Below are positions 62,456 through 64,000 of a stretch of DNA of 64,000 nucleotides, one piece after another; position 1 is the stretch's first letter; the number at the start of each line of letters is the position of its first letter. Location of the stretch: positions 248,001 through 312,000 of the forward strand of contig JADJBC010000002.1 in NCBI GenBank assembly GCA_016703945.1, read 5' to 3'. The position numbers were made by a program, and so were the translations under genes. Under the pieces are notes generated by a model. The model worked only from the letters and a program-made list of their open reading frames with translations, ran no database searches and had not been told where the DNA came from. Source of the DNA: Candidatus Aalborgicola danicus. Its GTDB lineage: Bacteria; Pseudomonadota; Gammaproteobacteria; Burkholderiales; Burkholderiaceae_C.

Positions 62456-63560
62456 ATGGAAGCAGAACGCATCAACCTCATTGGCACCCAACTCACGGAC
62501 CTGAGCGCCAGGACCCAAGAGTTACGGGGGTATCTTTGACTACGATGCCAAAGCCGAACGCCTGCGCACCGTTGTTGCCTCACTAGAAGACCCTACCGTC
62601 TGGAACGACCCCAAACGCGCCCAGGAGTTGGGCAAGGAGAAGAAAGCCCTGGACGGCGTGGTGGTGACCATCACCGAGCTGGAGTCTGAGCTAAGCGACA
62701 ACCTCGAACTGTTCGAGATGAGCAAGGACGACGGCGACGAGGCTGGACTCATCACCATCGAGGGCGAGACTGCCAAGCTGTCCGCCATCATCGAAGGGCT
62801 GGAATTCCGCCGCATGTTCAACAATCCGGCCGACCCGCTGAACTGTTTTCTGGACATCCAAGCCGGTGCCGGTGGCACCGAGGCCTGCGACTGGGCCAGC
62901 ATGCTGCTGCGCCAGTACCTGAAATACGCCGAGCGCAAGGGCTTCAAGACCACGATTGAAGACGAAACCGCGGGCGACACTGCCGGCATCAAGGGCGCCA
63001 CCATCAAGATTGATGGCGAATATGCCTTTGGCCTGCTGCGCACCGAGACTGGCGTGCACCGCCTGGTGCGCAAGAGCCCGTTCGACTCGTCGGGCGGGCG
63101 CCACACCAGCTTTGCCAGCGTGTTTGTCTACCCCGAGATCGACGACTCGATCGAGATCGACATCAACCCCAGCGACGTGCGCACCGACACCTTCCGCGCG
63201 TCCGGCGCCGGCGGCCAGCACATCAACAAGACCGACTCGGCCGTGCGGCTGACCCACATTCCCACCGGCATCGTCGTGCAGTGCCAGGATGGACGCAGCC
63301 AGCACAGCAACCGCGACGTCGCCTGGAAGCGCCTGCGTTCGCGCCTGTATGACTTCGAGTTGCGCAAGCAGCAGGAAGCGCAGCAGAAGCTGGAGGACAC
63401 CAAGACCGACGTGGGCTGGGGTCACCAGATTCGCTCCTACGTATTGGACAACAGCCGCATCAAGGACCTGCGCACCAATGTTGAAGTCTCGGCGATACAG
63501 AAGGTGCTGGACGGCGACCTGGACGTCTTCATTGAAGCCTCCCTAAAGCAAGGCGTTTAA
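62456..63560 (+). CDS. prfB: Peptide chain release factor 2, programmed +1 frameshift
   Basis: RF2 terminates translation at UGA and UAA. The zero frame starts at the ATG at 62456 and meets TGA at 62537-62539 after 27 codons; the coding sequence joins 62456-62536 with 62538-63560, giving 367 residues. The slip site is TATCTTTGAC, with the GGGGG stimulator just before it, as in the classic prfB autoregulation. The SPF specificity motif (KSPFDSSG) and the catalytic GGQ at 252-254 are present. Confidence 0.97.
62531..62540 (+). promoter_or_regulatory. prfB programmed frameshift site
   Basis: TAT CTT TGA C with CGGGGG immediately upstream, acting as the Shine-Dalgarno-like stimulator. Low RF2 slows reading of the TGA and favours the +1 slip, so RF2 controls its own synthesis. 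Confidence 0.95.
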
Positions 63561-63563
63561 AAA

Positions 63564-63618
63564 TATGGCCCCCACGCTCGTCACTTCGTGTACTACGCTG
63601 CCCCCCGAGGGGGCCATA
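63564..63618 (+). terminator. Perfect inverted repeat between prfB and pepN
   Basis: TATGGCCCCC (63564-63573) and GGGGGCCATA (63609-63618) form a perfect 10-bp stem around a 35-bp loop. It lies just after the prfB stop, with no T tract. I recall similar hairpins between genes in Comamonadaceae genomes, so it may be another repeat family rather than a simple terminator. Confidence 0.55.
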
Positions 63619-63676
63619 GTCGCCTTGGGGCGGCCCGGCGGCGACTACCCCACCACAAGAATTTCTGGAGAACAAC

Positions 63677-64000
63677 ATGCTGCAATTCCGCGATAACGAC
63701 AGTGCCCCCACCGTCATCCACCGGGCCGATTACACGGAACCCGCCTACCGCATCGACACGGTGGAACTGACCTTTGATCTGGACCCGGCCAAAACCCGCG
63801 TGCTGAACAAGATGACGCTGCGCCGCAACCCGGACGTGCCTGCCCAGCCGCTGAAACTGGATGGCGAAGAGCTGAATCTGGCCCGTGTACTGGTCAACGG
63901 CCAAGGCACGTCTTTCAAGATGGAAGGCGAGCGCTTGGTGCTGGAGAATCTGCCCGAGGGCCTTGAGCCCTTTGAGCTGGAAATCTTCACCACCTGCGCA
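63677..64000 (+). CDS. pepN: Aminopeptidase N, N-terminal part (cut by window end)
   Basis: The first 108 residues of an M1 aminopeptidase. The ATG at 63677 has GGAG six bases upstream. The N-terminal domain pattern YTEPAYRIDTVELTFDLDPA followed by VLNKMTLRRNP is typical of the E. coli-type PepN. The HExxH zinc motif lies outside the window. Clear by family pattern. Confidence 0.88.
   Translation, partial: MLQFRDNDSAPTVIHRADYTEPAYRIDTVELTFDLDPAKTRVLNKMTLRRNPDVPAQPLKLDGEELNLARVLVNGQGTSFKMEGERLVLENLPEGLEPFELEIFTTCA

Noticed and set aside
62537..62539. In-frame TGA suggesting a broken prfB
   Set aside because: It is the conserved programmed frameshift stop with its slip site, not damage.

Overview
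The window looks like a chromosome segment of a betaproteobacterium of the order Burkholderiales, most likely family Comamonadaceae and close to Rhodoferax or Polaromonas. This rests on recognisable gene orders (era-rnc-lepB-lepA / mucD-rseB-rseA-rpoE / fabF-acpP-fabG-fabD-fabH-plsX-rpmF; rluC-HAD-Rieske-sppA / rne; hemC-hemD-hemX-hemY; algZ-algR / argH) and on the codon use. No database search was possible. No rRNA, tRNA or CRISPR array was seen.

Layout. 1-4270 (minus): lepA, lepB, a DUF4845 gene, rnc and era (cut by the window start), mostly coupled by overlapping stops and starts. 4271-4752: gene-free, with a terminator and a cluster of DnaA-box-like sites. 4753-9017 (minus): the envelope-stress module (YgfX-like protein, RpoE, RseA, RseB, MucD). 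9044-15489 (minus): type II fatty acid synthesis (YceD, rpmF, plsX, fabH, fabD, fabG, acpP, fabF). 15515-16875 (plus): maf and an RsmI-like methyltransferase. 16890-20089 (minus): rluC, HAD phosphatase, Rieske protein, sppA. 20090-20586: long structured leader of rne. 20587-23568 (plus): rne. 23726-27819 (minus): hemC-hemD-hemX-hemY. 27872-35949 (plus): ppc, then a soluble NAD-linked [NiFe] hydrogenase cluster hoxF-hoxU-hoxY-hoxH-hoxW. 35876-37692 (minus): AlgZ/AlgR-like two-component pair, divergent from argH. 39336-43539: a 7TMR-DISM histidine kinase and a secreted M3 peptidase.

43581-52093 is the accessory part: a ParE/Phd-type toxin-antitoxin pair, 1.4 kb of gene debris, and a secreted-protein gene split by two insertion sequences (IS1380-like and IS1595-like). 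Both insertions have target duplications, and removing them on paper restores one 541-residue frame. A LuxR-type regulator and a truncated ISL3-family transposase follow. 52094-55731 (minus) holds a DUF1800/DUF1501 pair. 56227-61929 holds an aldo/keto reductase, an M23 peptidase, a glycine-rich-tail protein, an acyl-CoA synthetase and an alpha/beta hydrolase. The window ends with prfB (programmed +1 frameshift) and the start of pepN.

Main unusual points. (1) hoxY and hoxH form one continuous reading frame; one extra base near the end of hoxY removes the ancestral overlapping stop/start. (2) Eleven copies of a short dispersed repeat share a core TAGC-N20-GGGCT with invariant 20-nt spacing, and six of them lie in frame inside protein genes. 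(3) A 378-bp MITE-like element with 65-bp terminal inverted repeats lies before prfB. (4) The lepA-mucD gap carries helically phased DnaA-box-like motifs. (5) The hydrogenase cluster seems to have been inserted into a conserved argH-algZR-hemCDXY neighbourhood.
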